Shown here: positions 7,894 through 15,970 of the stretch, in pieces
Position numbering within the stretch: position 1 is the first letter of the stretch
Layout: every line of letters starts with the position of its first letter
DNA from: Catellatospora coxensis
GTDB lineage: Bacteria > Actinomycetota > Actinomycetes > Mycobacteriales > Micromonosporaceae
Direction of reading: 5' to 3'
NCBI RefSeq assembly: GCF_016862635.1
Contig: NZ_BONI01000043.1
Coordinates: 1 to 64,000, forward strand
Length of the DNA: 64,000 bases
The notes under the pieces: generated by a model
What the model was told of the DNA's origin: nothing
The model's database searches: none
What the model saw: only the letters and a program-made list of their open reading frames with translations
Made by a program: the position numbers and the translations under genes

Positions 7894-9528
7894 ATGATGT
7901 TCTTATTCCGCTCCCTGCGCCTGCGACGCGCCGCCCGTGACCACTTCGGCTGGAACCGGTTGCGGCCCGCGCAGCTGGACGCCATGCGCGCCCTGCTGCG
8001 CGGCCGCGACGCGATGGTGGTGCTGCCCACCGGTGGCGGAAAGTCGGCCGTCTACCAGGTCACCGCGTCCCTCCTGAAGGGACCGACGGTGGTGATCTCG
8101 CCGCTGCTGGCTTTGCAGCACGACCAGATCGCCAACCTCAACGACCGCGGCAACCCGGCCCTGCGGGCGGTGCGGATCAGCTCCGCGGAGACCCCGGCCA
8201 AGCAGGCCGCGGCGCTCAAGGAGCTGCGCGAGGGCACCGCGCGCTTCCTGTTCATCACGCCGGAGCAGCTCAGCTCGCCGGAGCGGATGGCCGAGGTGAA
8301 GGCGCTGCGCCCGGCGCTGGTCGCGGTGGACGAGGCGCACTGCATCTCGTCCTGGGGCCACGACTTCCGGCCCGACTACCTCACCATCGGGCACCTGATC
8401 CGGGGCCTGGGCCGCCCGCCGGTGGTGGCGCTGACGGCCACCGCGTCGCCGCCGATGCGCGAGGACATCATCGCCCGGCTCGGGCTGCGCAAGCCCAAGG
8501 TGGTGCAGACCGGGCTGGACCGGCCCAACCTGTTCCTGGAGGCCACCCACTGCCCCAGCGAGGACTACCGCTGGCGGCGGCTGCTCAAGCTGCTGGAGGA
8601 GGCCACCCCGCCGGGCATCGTGTACGTGGCGACCCGGCGCGCCGCCGAGGAGCTCGCCCAGCGGCTCAACGACGCCGGGCACGAGGCCACGGCATACCAC
8701 GGGGGCATGGCGGCCGGGGTGCGCGCCCGCGCGCACGAGGCGTTCCTCGCCGACCGGGTGCCGATCATGGTCGCCACGTCGGCCTTCGGCATGGGCATCG
8801 ACAAGCCGAACATCCGCTTCGTCGTGCACATGGCCCTGCCCGACTCCCCCGACAGCTACCTGCAGGAGATCGGCCGGGCCGGCCGCGACGGCGAGCCCGC
8901 GCACGCGCTGCTGCTGCACCGCGCCGAGGACGTGGCCCTGCAACGCTTCTTCAACGGCGGCGCGCCCGACCTGGCCGAGCTGCGCACCGTGGCGGCGGCT
9001 CTGCACAGCGGCCCGGTCACCAAGACCGCGCTGGCCAAGACCACCGGCTACAACGCCCGCAAGCTGGCCGCGCACCTGAGCCTGCTGGAGCAGGTCGGCG
9101 CGGTGGCGACCGGGACCAAGGGCGAGCTGAGCGTGCCGCGGTTCGCGCCGCTGCCCGACCAGGCGGCCCGGGACGCGCTCGCCGAGCACGGCCGATACCA
9201 GGCCGGCCAGCGCTCGCGCACCGACATGATGCGCCGCTTCGCCGAGATGCGCGGCTGCCGGGTGCAGGCGCTGCTGGGCTACTTCGGCGAGCAGCTCAAC
9301 GACGTCTGCGGGCACTGCGACAGCTGCCACGAGGGCACCTCGGAGGTGATCGCCGACGACGTGCCGTACCCGCTGCACAGCACGGTGCGCCACGCCGACT
9401 GGGGCACCGGCATGGTGCTCGGCTACGAGAAGGACCGGATGACCGTGCTGTTCGACTCGGTCGGCTACAAGACCCTGGCGGTGGCCGTGGTCACCGCGCA
9501 GCAGCTGCTGGTGCTCGAACGCGGCTGA
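7894..9528 (+). CDS. RecQ-family ATP-dependent 3'-5' DNA helicase
   Basis: 544 residues. Helicase motifs are in order: TGGGKS (46-51, Walker A), DEAH (146-149), ALTATA, and motif VI QEIGRAGRDG. A RecQ zinc site follows (CRVQALLGYF... CGHCDSC). There is no HRDC domain; instead the last 45 residues (HADWGTGMVLGYEKDRMTVLFDSVGYKTL) look like a small SH3/Tudor-like barrel of the type found at the end of PcrA. It unwinds branched DNA in repair and recombination. Gene is monocistronic and ends in a hairpin shared with the convergent neighbour. Confidence 0.93.
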   Translation: MMFLFRSLRLRRAARDHFGWNRLRPAQLDAMRALLRGRDAMVVLPTGGGKSAVYQVTASLLKGPTVVISPLLALQHDQIANLNDRGNPALRAVRISSAETPAKQAAALKELREGTARFLFITPEQLSSPERMAEVKALRPALVAVDEAHCISSWGHDFRPDYLTIGHLIRGLGRPPVVALTATASPPMREDIIARLGLRKPKVVQTGLDRPNLFLEATHCPSEDYRWRRLLKLLEEATPPGIVYVATRRAAEELAQRLNDAGHEATAYHGGMAAGVRARAHEAFLADRVPIMVATSAFGMGIDKPNIRFVVHMALPDSPDSYLQEIGRAGRDGEPAHALLLHRAEDVALQRFFNGGAPDLAELRTVAAALHSGPVTKTALAKTTGYNARKLAAHLSLLEQVGAVATGTKGELSVPRFAPLPDQAARDALAEHGRYQAGQRSRTDMMRRFAEMRGCRVQALLGYFGEQLNDVCGHCDSCHEGTSEVIADDVPYPLHSTVRHADWGTGMVLGYEKDRMTVLFDSVGYKTLAVAVVTAQQLLVLERG

Positions 9529-9576
9529 CGCCGCCGGACCCGGCCGGGGAAGATCGGGGCCGGGCCCGGCGGCGTC
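9527..9576. terminator. Bidirectional hairpin between convergent genes
   Basis: 19-bp arms (9527-9545 and 9558-9576, one mismatch) that begin inside the recQ stop codon region and end 3 bases before the stop of the opposing gene. Confidence 0.7.
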
Positions 9577-9579
9577 AGG

Positions 9580-10947
9580 TCAGCAGAGGCCGCCGCATCC
9601 GCCGCCGGACGGCGGCACCGCGCCGTCCATGGGGTGGGGCAGCCCGTTGGCGAACTCCGGCTGGGCGTGCGTGGTCAGCCTCGGCTCGACCAGGACGAAC
9701 TCGCCGACGTAGTCCGGGTCGATGTTGACGATCACGCTCGGGTCCGGGGTCTCCGGCTCGCCGTCACCGGGCGGCGTCCAGCCCTGGACGACGTTGATCG
9801 CCGCGCCGCGTACCCGGAGCACGCCCTGGACGACCTCCTCGGTGATGACGGCCGGCTGCTGGCTCTCGTCGAAGTAGCCGCCGGTGGAGGACACCTGCGT
9901 GCAGTTCTCGCCGTTCGCGTCGCAGCGGTAGGTGACCGATCCGCTGGTGGTGGTGCCGTTCGCCGGTTTCGACGACTCGCTGTGGGTGACCGTGGTGCCG
10001 GTGACGTTGCCGTCCTTGTCCCGCTTGTACGTGGTCTTGTCGGTCTGGCTCTCCGTGCTGCCGTCCTTGCCCGTGCGGGTGGTGGTGGTCGATTCCGACT
10101 GCACCCTGCCGCCCGCGTCCGTGACGGTCGTTGTCTCCGTCTCGACCCGCGTGTCGCCGTCGTAGCCGAAGTCCCGGTCGATGGTCACCATCGCGCTGTT
10201 GTCACCGTTCTCATCGGTGTACGCGATCTCGGTGCGGCCGGTTTCCCGGTCCACCCTGGTGTGCGCCGAGGAGCCGTCGTAGTACTCGGTGACGTCGCCG
10301 AACCCGTCCTCGTCGCGGGTGTTGCTCTTCACCCCGCCGCGGTCCGCCATGTACGAGGCGCCGCCCGCACTGATCAGCGAGGTGTCGAGGGTGCCCAGTT
10401 TGATCCCCGCGGGCAGCCCGTCGCCGCCGCTGCCGGGCAGGTCGAGACCCAGGGTCATGCCGTCGCTGCTCGGGTCGAGGCCGAACGCGTCGAGCAGCTT
10501 GCTGTCGATACCCATCCGGGTGAGCGCGTCCTTGCGGGCCGGCAGCGGGAACGTCTCCAGCCAGCCCCGGTCGACCTGCTCGCGCAGCTTGACCGTCTCC
10601 AGCGGGAGCAGCACGAAGACGCCCTGGCCGTACTCGAACGTCGGCAGCGCCCGCCCGATCACCAGCTCGGCGACCAGCTCCGGCGACGGGAAGCTGGCCC
10701 GGTCGAACGGGTCGGTGCCGGCGACCAGCTCGTCGGCGTCGCACCAGCCGTCGCCGTCGGAGTCGATGACCTTCCAGGCGATGTAGCACATGCTCAGATC
10801 GCAGATCTTGACCTGCTGGTACGGGCGGCGCGGCGGTTCCTTCTCCTCCGCCGCGACAGCGGGCGCGGAGAGGCCGACGGCGGCGAGCGTCAACGCGCCC
10901 GCCGCGCCGAGCAGTCTCCGGGCGAGGGTGTGGGTCGGTGGTGTCAT
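9580..10947 (-). CDS. Secreted protein with a calcium-binding thrombospondin-3-like motif
   Basis: 455 residues. Signal peptide at about 1-33 (ending in APAVAA). Soon after comes DSDGDGWCDADEL, a classical DxDxDG calcium loop of the thrombospondin type 3 kind. A second Asp-rich loop (DEDGFGDVTEYYDG) is near 210. The centre (about 240-340) is a Thr/Ser/Glu-rich strand repeat (TETTTVTDAGG, STTTTRTGKDG) like RHS or biofilm-matrix stalks. The C-terminus ends in GGGCGGLC. Start 10947 is chosen because the signal peptide begins there. The function is not known; a structural or adhesive cell-surface role is inference. Confidence 0.7.
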   Translation of the reverse strand: MTPPTHTLARRLLGAAGALTLAAVGLSAPAVAAEEKEPPRRPYQQVKICDLSMCYIAWKVIDSDGDGWCDADELVAGTDPFDRASFPSPELVAELVIGRALPTFEYGQGVFVLLPLETVKLREQVDRGWLETFPLPARKDALTRMGIDSKLLDAFGLDPSSDGMTLGLDLPGSGGDGLPAGIKLGTLDTSLISAGGASYMADRGGVKSNTRDEDGFGDVTEYYDGSSAHTRVDRETGRTEIAYTDENGDNSAMVTIDRDFGYDGDTRVETETTTVTDAGGRVQSESTTTTRTGKDGSTESQTDKTTYKRDKDGNVTGTTVTHSESSKPANGTTTSGSVTYRCDANGENCTQVSSTGGYFDESQQPAVITEEVVQGVLRVRGAAINVVQGWTPPGDGEPETPDPSVIVNIDPDYVGEFVLVEPRLTTHAQPEFANGLPHPMDGAVPPSGGGCGGLC

Positions 10948-11050
10948 GGCCCGGATGCTGTCAGCCGTCAAGCAGGACAACCGGCATTCTGCAAGGTCAC
11001 CGACACTCCGTCCACCCCGGACCTAGGGATCCCACCAGGGTCCCCGGTCT

Positions 11051-11127
11051 AGATCGTCCGACTTGCCCGGCAGGCGTGCGTATCCGGCACGCCGACACGC
11101 CCACCTGCCGGGCAAATCCCATGATCT
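11051..11127. repeat. Palindromic repeat family 3, copy a (GACTTGCCCGGCAGG)
   Basis: Arms AGATCGTCCGACTTGCCCGG (from 11051) and the matching right arm ending near 11126 enclose about 30 bases. Copies b and c are at 45244-45321 and 46820-46898; this copy is inverted relative to them, sharing ATACGCAC...TGCC.GGCA.GT. The 190-bp gap between 10947 and 11137 contains nothing else recognisable. Confidence 0.7.
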
Positions 11128-11136
11128 TGCGGCGGG

Positions 11137-12567
11137 TCAGTCCGAGGTGTGCGGGGACAGCGCGGCGGCGGCGTCGGCGTCGTAGCCGCGCCAGGCCCGG
11201 AGCACGATCAGGCTGCCCACCACCAGCGGCACGATGACCACCGCGTACGCCAGGCGCAGCGAACCGGTGGCGTCGGAGGCCTCGCCGATGAGCCAGGGGC
11301 CGAGCGCGCCGCCCAGGGTGATCACCGACTGGAGCACCGCGAAGCCCAGGCCGCGCCGCGACGCCTCGACCACGTCGGCGTTGGCCGCGGTCAGGTTCGC
11401 GATGGCTCCGGCGAAGCCGACGTTGGCGAGCCCGAAGCAGACGACCTGCGGCACGAACGGTCCCACCGCCACGGCCCCGGCCAGCGCGACGGTGCCGAAC
11501 AGCAGCGACCAGCCGCCCAGCCGCACCCGCCAGCCGGGACGGCGGCCGTGGCCGCGATCGCCGAGCCAGCTGCCCAGGCCGATGCCGGCGAGGATGCCGA
11601 CCAGGCCGGCACCGCCGCCGACCGCGGCCGAGGCGGCCTCGTCGAGCCCGAACTCGCGCTGGTAGAACGACGGCATCCAGAAGAACAGCCCGCCCAGCCC
11701 GAAGAACAGGATGCTCAGCCCGCTCACCACCGAGCGCAGCGTGCGGATCCGCCACAGCTCGCGCACCTGCGCGGCGAGGCCCGACAGGCCCGTCGCACCG
11801 GGCGCGCCGGCCGGGACCGCCTGGCGCGGCACGGTCGCGGAGCCGGCCGCCGGGGCCGGCTCGCCCGCGGCGGGCGCCGGCGTGGCCGGGTCGGCGTACC
11901 AGGAGCTGAGGCGGTCGCCGATGCCCCGGACCGGCTCGCGCACGGTGAGCATGAGCAGCGCGATGACCGCGCCGGGGATCGCGACGAGGAAGAAGCCGGT
12001 GCGCCAGTCGTACGCCTTGGCCAGCGCACCGCCCGCGATCACGCCGATCGGCAGGCCCGCGAAGTAGGCGGCGCGTTCGAGCCCGTAGGCGCGGGCCCGG
12101 CTGGGGCCCGGGTAGAGGTCGCCGAGCAGGCTGGACGCGGGCGGGTTGTAGAGCTGACCGGCCGCGCCGAGCAGCACCCGCACCCCGAACAGCATCGCGT
12201 AGGACCCGGCCAGGCCGGTGCCGAGGGTGAGCAGCGCCCACACGGCGACCACGGCGGCCACGGTCCAGGTGCGCCGTCCGGTGTCGGCCAGCCGCCCGGC
12301 GGGCAGCAGCAGGAGCACCGCGGCGATCGCCCCGGCGGTGGCGATGGCCCCGGCCGCGCCGTCGTCGAACCCGAACTCCCGCTGGATCGCCGGCAGCGCC
12401 CCGGCCAGCAGGTTGTACTCGATCCGGTCGATCAGCGCGACCAGCGCCACGCAGATCGCGGGCCACCAGCCGAACGGGGCGGCGCGCCCGCGCCTGACCC
12501 GCACCGGCGGCCGCCCGGGATACGCGGCGATCTCGCGGACCTGCTCGTCGACGGCGGGGACGGCCAT
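11137..12567 (-). CDS. MFS transporter, Spinster-like
   Basis: 476 residues and 12 hydrophobic segments with a long central loop (about 225-270). The first half carries DRIEYNLLAGALPAIQREFG and the loop motif GRLADTGRRT, the MFS motif A. LLGDLYPGPSRARAYG is typical of the Spinster/hexuronate branch. It moves a small solute across the membrane, with direction unknown. GGAGGTAGG precedes the start. The IclR-type box at 12694 overlaps a minus-strand TAGGAT -10, so the transporter is probably co-regulated with the catabolic genes and could carry a breakdown intermediate. Confidence 0.85.
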   Translation of the reverse strand: MAVPAVDEQVREIAAYPGRPPVRVRRGRAAPFGWWPAICVALVALIDRIEYNLLAGALPAIQREFGFDDGAAGAIATAGAIAAVLLLLPAGRLADTGRRTWTVAAVVAVWALLTLGTGLAGSYAMLFGVRVLLGAAGQLYNPPASSLLGDLYPGPSRARAYGLERAAYFAGLPIGVIAGGALAKAYDWRTGFFLVAIPGAVIALLMLTVREPVRGIGDRLSSWYADPATPAPAAGEPAPAAGSATVPRQAVPAGAPGATGLSGLAAQVRELWRIRTLRSVVSGLSILFFGLGGLFFWMPSFYQREFGLDEAASAAVGGGAGLVGILAGIGLGSWLGDRGHGRRPGWRVRLGGWSLLFGTVALAGAVAVGPFVPQVVCFGLANVGFAGAIANLTAANADVVEASRRGLGFAVLQSVITLGGALGPWLIGEASDATGSLRLAYAVVIVPLVVGSLIVLRAWRGYDADAAAALSPHTSD

Positions 12568-12693
12568 GCGCCTACCTCCAGGGGCTCGACCGGGCGGCGG
12601 CCCGGCAGCTGTCCGTCGGGCCGTCGTGCCCCGGGACGTCCAGGCGTCCCGGGAGCGACGGGCACCTGTCCGGTGCCGAGCATCCTACGGAAG

Positions 12694-12719
12694 GGAAACG
12701 TCGTTTCGCCAGAGGAACC
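12694..12719. promoter_or_regulatory. IclR-type operator A
   Basis: GGAAACGTC followed by GTTTCGCCAGAGGAAC(C): a GTTTC-N6-GGAAC palindrome with an overlapping upstream GGAAAC half-site. Nearly identical to the boxes at 21803 and 48499. A minus-strand -10 TAGGAT (12688-12683) adjoins it, towards the MFS gene; the divergent flavoprotein gene starts 70 bp away. Confidence 0.65.
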
Positions 12720-12776
12720 ATGCCGCGCGGATCGACGCAGTCCACCGAAAACCGCTGCGCCGCAGGTGCGGCGGCC

Positions 12777-12782
12777 TAGCCT
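12777..12782 (+). promoter_or_regulatory. Leaderless -10 element (TAGCCT)
   Basis: TAGCCT plus six bases to the ATG at 12789 of the flavoprotein gene. Confidence 0.5.
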
Positions 12783-12788
12783 GAGGAC

Positions 12789-14045
12789 ATGGCGGAACAC
12801 TGCGACGTGGCCGTCGTCGGCGCGGGCCTGGCCGGCCTGGTCGCCGCCCGGCGGATCACCGAGGCGGGGTTGCGGGTGACCGTGCTGGAGGCGTCCGACG
12901 ACGTCGGCGGGCGGGTGCGCACCGACACCGTCGACGGCTTCCTGCTGGACCGCGGCTTCCAGACGCTCTGCCCGGCCTACCCCGCCCTGCAGGAGGAGTA
13001 CGACCTCACCGACCTGCACCTGCGGCCGTTCACGCGCGGGGTGGCGGTGCACTGGGCCGGGCGCACCCATCACCTGCGGCCCGGCCCGACCGCGGCGCTC
13101 GCGCTGGCCTCCGGGCTGGTGCCGGCCGCCGACGGGCTGACGCTGGTCGAGCTGGCCGCCCGGGACACGCTCGGCTCCACCGCCGCGGTGCTGCGCCAGC
13201 CCGACGTGAGCACCCTCGACGAGCTGAAGGCCGCCGACCTCGCGCCGGCGACGGTGGACCGGGTGCTGCGCCCGTTCCTGGCCGGGGTGTTCCTGGAGGA
13301 CCGGCTCGACACCTCGGGCCGCTTCTTCCATCTCATGTGGCGCATGTTCCTGCGCGGCGGCGCGGCCGTGCCCGCCCAGGGCATGCAGGCGCTGCCCCGG
13401 CTGCTCGCGGCACGGCTGCCCGCGGGCACGGTGCGCTGCGACGCGCGGGTCGAGCGGCTGACTCCGCACGGTGTGGCGGTGGCCGGCGGCGACGAGATCA
13501 CCGCGCGGGCCGTCGTGGTGGCCACCGACGGCGGCACGGCGGCGGCGCTGCTGCCCGGCCTGCGCACACCCGCCTGGCACGGGGTCACCACGTTCTACCA
13601 CGCCTGTTTCGGTGCGCCGTCGATGCACCCGATGCTCACCGTGGACCCCGGGGGCGGCGGCCTGGTGACCAACACGGTGGTGCTCACCGCCGCCGCGGCC
13701 GGGTACGCCACCGACGGCCGGTCGCTGATCGCGACGTCCACCCTGGACACGAGCAGCCCGATCGACGCGCTGGAGCGTTCGGTCCGCGCCCGGCTGGCCG
13801 TGCTGTACGACGTGCCGACCGCCGGCTGGCAGTTCCTGGACGCGTACCGCATCCCGCATGCGCTGCCCGCGATGCCCGCCCCGCACCGGATGCGCCGCCC
13901 CGTACGCCACGGCTACGGCCGCTACGTCTGCGGCGACCACCGCGACACCAGCTCGATCCAGGGCGCCCTGGTCTCCGGCCGCCGCGCGGCGAACGCGGTG
14001 CTGGCCGACCTCGGCGCCCGCGTCTACGCGGCGGGCCGGGTCTGA
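12789..14045 (+). CDS. FAD-dependent amine-oxidase-fold oxidoreductase
   Basis: 418 residues. N-terminal Rossmann dinucleotide motif VGAGLAGLVAARRI (10-23) and the GGRVRTD signature for FAD; the C-terminal FAD segment is YVCGDHRDTSSIQGALVSGRRAAN. This places it in the protoporphyrinogen-oxidase/carotenoid-desaturase-like flavin family. Substrate is unknown; given the regulon box upstream and the tetrapyrrole theme of the window, a porphyrin or isoprenoid-like hydrophobic substrate is possible but only inferred. It is divergent from the MFS gene and leaderless. Confidence 0.8.
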   Translation: MAEHCDVAVVGAGLAGLVAARRITEAGLRVTVLEASDDVGGRVRTDTVDGFLLDRGFQTLCPAYPALQEEYDLTDLHLRPFTRGVAVHWAGRTHHLRPGPTAALALASGLVPAADGLTLVELAARDTLGSTAAVLRQPDVSTLDELKAADLAPATVDRVLRPFLAGVFLEDRLDTSGRFFHLMWRMFLRGGAAVPAQGMQALPRLLAARLPAGTVRCDARVERLTPHGVAVAGGDEITARAVVVATDGGTAAALLPGLRTPAWHGVTTFYHACFGAPSMHPMLTVDPGGGGLVTNTVVLTAAAAGYATDGRSLIATSTLDTSSPIDALERSVRARLAVLYDVPTAGWQFLDAYRIPHALPAMPAPHRMRRPVRHGYGRYVCGDHRDTSSIQGALVSGRRAANAVLADLGARVYAAGRV

Positions 14046-14056
14046 CCCACGGTCGT

Positions 14057-14092
14057 GCCGGGTGCGTGCCGCGATCGGCGGACGCACCCGGC
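14057..14092. terminator. Hairpin between convergent genes
   Basis: GCCGGGTGCG (14057-14066) pairs with CGCACCCGGC (14083-14092). Confidence 0.6.
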
Positions 14093-14102
14093 CCGTGCTC
14101 GG

Positions 14103-14999
14103 TCAGGCGACGCCCTCGAAGGCGACCTGTGGGTCGCTCGTCGCGCCGGAACCCCAGACGGCGTTGTAGGCCGTGGTGTCCCCCGCCAGGTAGTAGCGGA
14201 ACCAGTCGGTCAGCACCCGGCGCGTGATCTGCAGCTGCGTAGCCCGGGTGATGGTGCCGCTGTCGCAGAAGGCCGACGACGTGTCGATGAAGCCGCAGTG
14301 GAAGCCGCCGACGATGGTGCGCAGCTGCTTGGGCGCGGGCTTGCCGTGGTAGATCGGGCGCTGGTGGCTCGCGATCGGCGCGGTGCCGTCCTTCTCCCCC
14401 GCGACCAGCATCATCGGCACCCGCACCGAGGCCGCGGCGGTGGCCGCCGACGGGTTGGTCTCCGCGGCGGCGAGGTTGGCCACGGTGGTGACCGCGGGGT
14501 TGCGGGCCGCGGCCAGCACGCTCGCGCCGCCGCCCATGGAGTGGCCGGACAGCCCCAGCTTCGTGGTGACGACGTGCGCGTTGAACCGCGAGCCCGCCGT
14601 GGTGTCCTGCGCCACCAACCAGGTGAGCTGGGCGTTGAGGTCGTCGGCGAAGGCGCTGTGGCTCGGGAACAGGCTGCCCTGCGAGGTCGGCGCGGCCACC
14701 ACGAAGCCCCACGAGGCCAGGTGCTGCATGGTGCTGTAGTACTTGCTGACGCTCTGCAGGAAGCCGTGCCCGAAGGCGATGGCCGGGAAGCGGCCGGCGG
14801 CCACGGCCGCGTTCTGCCCCGCGGTCGCCGCCGGGTAGTAGATCCGGGCGCTGAAGGAGCGGCCGGAGGCGCTGACCGAGGCGTCGACATAACCGACGGC
14901 GTACGCGCCGGGGGTGGAGCTGTCGGCGGCGGCGGGCGAACCCACACCCGCCACCGCGGCGGTGATCATGGCCAGCACGAGGATCGCTCGTCTGATCAT
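14103..14999 (-). CDS. Secreted alpha/beta hydrolase, chlorophyllase/polyesterase-like
   Basis: 298 residues. Signal peptide about 1-25 (SPAAA). The mature enzyme has the strand AIAFGHGFLQS (oxyanion region), nucleophile elbow GHSMGGG, an acid strand MMLVAGEKDGTAP and a catalytic His in GGFHCGF. Order and length fit the chlorophyllase / PET-hydrolase-like branch of secreted serine esterases. AGAGGAAC precedes the ATG. An IclR-type palindrome lies 27 bp upstream, so it probably belongs to the catabolic regulon; release of phytol or another ester outside the cell is the inferred role. Cutinase or lipase activity is the alternative. Confidence 0.75.
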   Translation of the reverse strand: MIRRAILVLAMITAAVAGVGSPAAADSSTPGAYAVGYVDASVSASGRSFSARIYYPAATAGQNAAVAAGRFPAIAFGHGFLQSVSKYYSTMQHLASWGFVVAAPTSQGSLFPSHSAFADDLNAQLTWLVAQDTTAGSRFNAHVVTTKLGLSGHSMGGGASVLAAARNPAVTTVANLAAAETNPSAATAAASVRVPMMLVAGEKDGTAPIASHQRPIYHGKPAPKQLRTIVGGFHCGFIDTSSAFCDSGTITRATQLQITRRVLTDWFRYYLAGDTTAYNAVWGSGATSDPQVAFEGVA

Positions 15000-15025
15000 C
15001 ACTGTTCCTCTCGTCGAGGGAATCT

Positions 15026-15051
15026 GGTTCGCACAGTGGAACACCGTTTCC
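15026..15051. promoter_or_regulatory. IclR-type operator F
   Basis: GGTTCGCACAGTGGAAC (15026-15042) matches the site at 25249 at 14 of 17 positions; an overlapping GGAACACCGTTTCC follows to 15051. It sits just upstream of the secreted hydrolase start. Confidence 0.55.
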
Positions 15052-15097
15052 ACCAACGAGACAAGCGATGATTTATGCCAACATATCGATGCGCAGC

Positions 15098-15868
15098 TCA
15101 CTCCGCCCAGGAGGGCTTTCGCCGCTGCAGGAACGCCGTCATGCCCTCGACCGCCTCGTCCGTGGCGAACAGCCGCGCCGACTCCTCGGCCAGCCGCACC
15201 CCGTGCTCGTCCAGCTCCCGGCGTACCGCAGCCGTGGTGAGCAGCTTGGACGCGGCCAGGCCCTGCGGCGAGGCGGCGCGCAGCCCGGCCAGCACGCCGG
15301 TCAGCAGCGCGTCCACATCGTCCCCGGCCTGGGTGACCAGACCGCAGGCGACGGCGGCCGCCGCGTCGAACACCTCGCCGGTCAGGAAGTAGCGCGCGGC
15401 GGCGCGCTCCGGCATCCGGGTGAGCGTGGTCAGCGAGATCACCGCCGGGGCGACGCCGAGCCTGGCCTCGGTGAACGCGAAGCCGGACGCGGGCCCGGCC
15501 AGCGCGATGTCGCATGCGCCGAGCAGCCCCAGGCCGCCCGCGCGCACCTGGCCGTCCACCCGCGCCACCACCGGTTTCGGCAGCTCGACGATGCTCCGCA
15601 GCAGCCCCAGCAGGCGCGCGGTGCCCTCGGCGATCCCGCCCCCGGCGGCCTCGGTCAGGTCCGCGCCCGCGCAGAAGACGCGGCCGGTGTGGGTCAGCAC
15701 CACGGCGCGCACGCCGGGATCGGCCGCCGCGGCGGCCAGCGCCTCCCCGAGCTGCGCGACGAGCGCCGCGGACAGCGCGTTGCGGTTGTGCGGGGAGTCC
15801 AGCGTCAGCGTCGCGACGCCGCGCTCCACGGTCGAGCTCACGAGGTTCGGCACGGCGTCAACCCTCAT
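15098..15868 (-). CDS. Enoyl-CoA hydratase/isomerase family protein
   Basis: 256 residues, the normal crotonase length. Crotonase features: substrate-loop CAGADLTEA, oxyanion-hole glycine region VRAGGLGLLGACDIALA, and FTEARLGVAPAVIS. The usual catalytic glutamates are not both obvious: the first aligns with AGGLGLL and the second with LGVAPAV, so it may be an isomerase or lyase variant. It works in acyl-CoA breakdown. It is divergent from the aldehyde dehydrogenase and acyl-CoA synthetase genes across a palindrome at 15886, which suggests shared control. Confidence 0.85.
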   Translation of the reverse strand: MRVDAVPNLVSSTVERGVATLTLDSPHNRNALSAALVAQLGEALAAAAADPGVRAVVLTHTGRVFCAGADLTEAAGGGIAEGTARLLGLLRSIVELPKPVVARVDGQVRAGGLGLLGACDIALAGPASGFAFTEARLGVAPAVISLTTLTRMPERAAARYFLTGEVFDAAAAVACGLVTQAGDDVDALLTGVLAGLRAASPQGLAASKLLTTAAVRRELDEHGVRLAEESARLFATDEAVEGMTAFLQRRKPSWAE

Positions 15869-15885
15869 CAGCCCGGCAATAAAAG

Positions 15886-15899
15886 TCAAGCGCGCTTGA
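15886..15899. promoter_or_regulatory. 14-bp perfect palindrome, probable operator
   Basis: TCAAGCGCGCTTGA lies in the 102-bp gap between the divergent enoyl-CoA hydratase and aldehyde dehydrogenase genes. The form suits a TetR-family repressor of fatty-acid-type genes. The regulator gene is not identified. Confidence 0.5.
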
Positions 15900-15958
15900 T
15901 TTATACCGCGCTGACCTGCATTGATACGACAGCCTCTTGCGTTTGCGGCACGAAGGGC

Positions 15959-15964
15959 TACCGT
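15959..15964 (+). promoter_or_regulatory. Leaderless -10 element (TACCGT)
   Basis: TACCGT plus six bases to the ATG at 15971. Confidence 0.45.
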
Positions 15965-15970
15965 GCACGC

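Noticed and set aside
12789-14045. Naming the flavoprotein protoporphyrinogen oxidase (hemY)
   Set aside because: Only the general amine-oxidase FAD motifs are seen, and no other haem biosynthesis gene is near.
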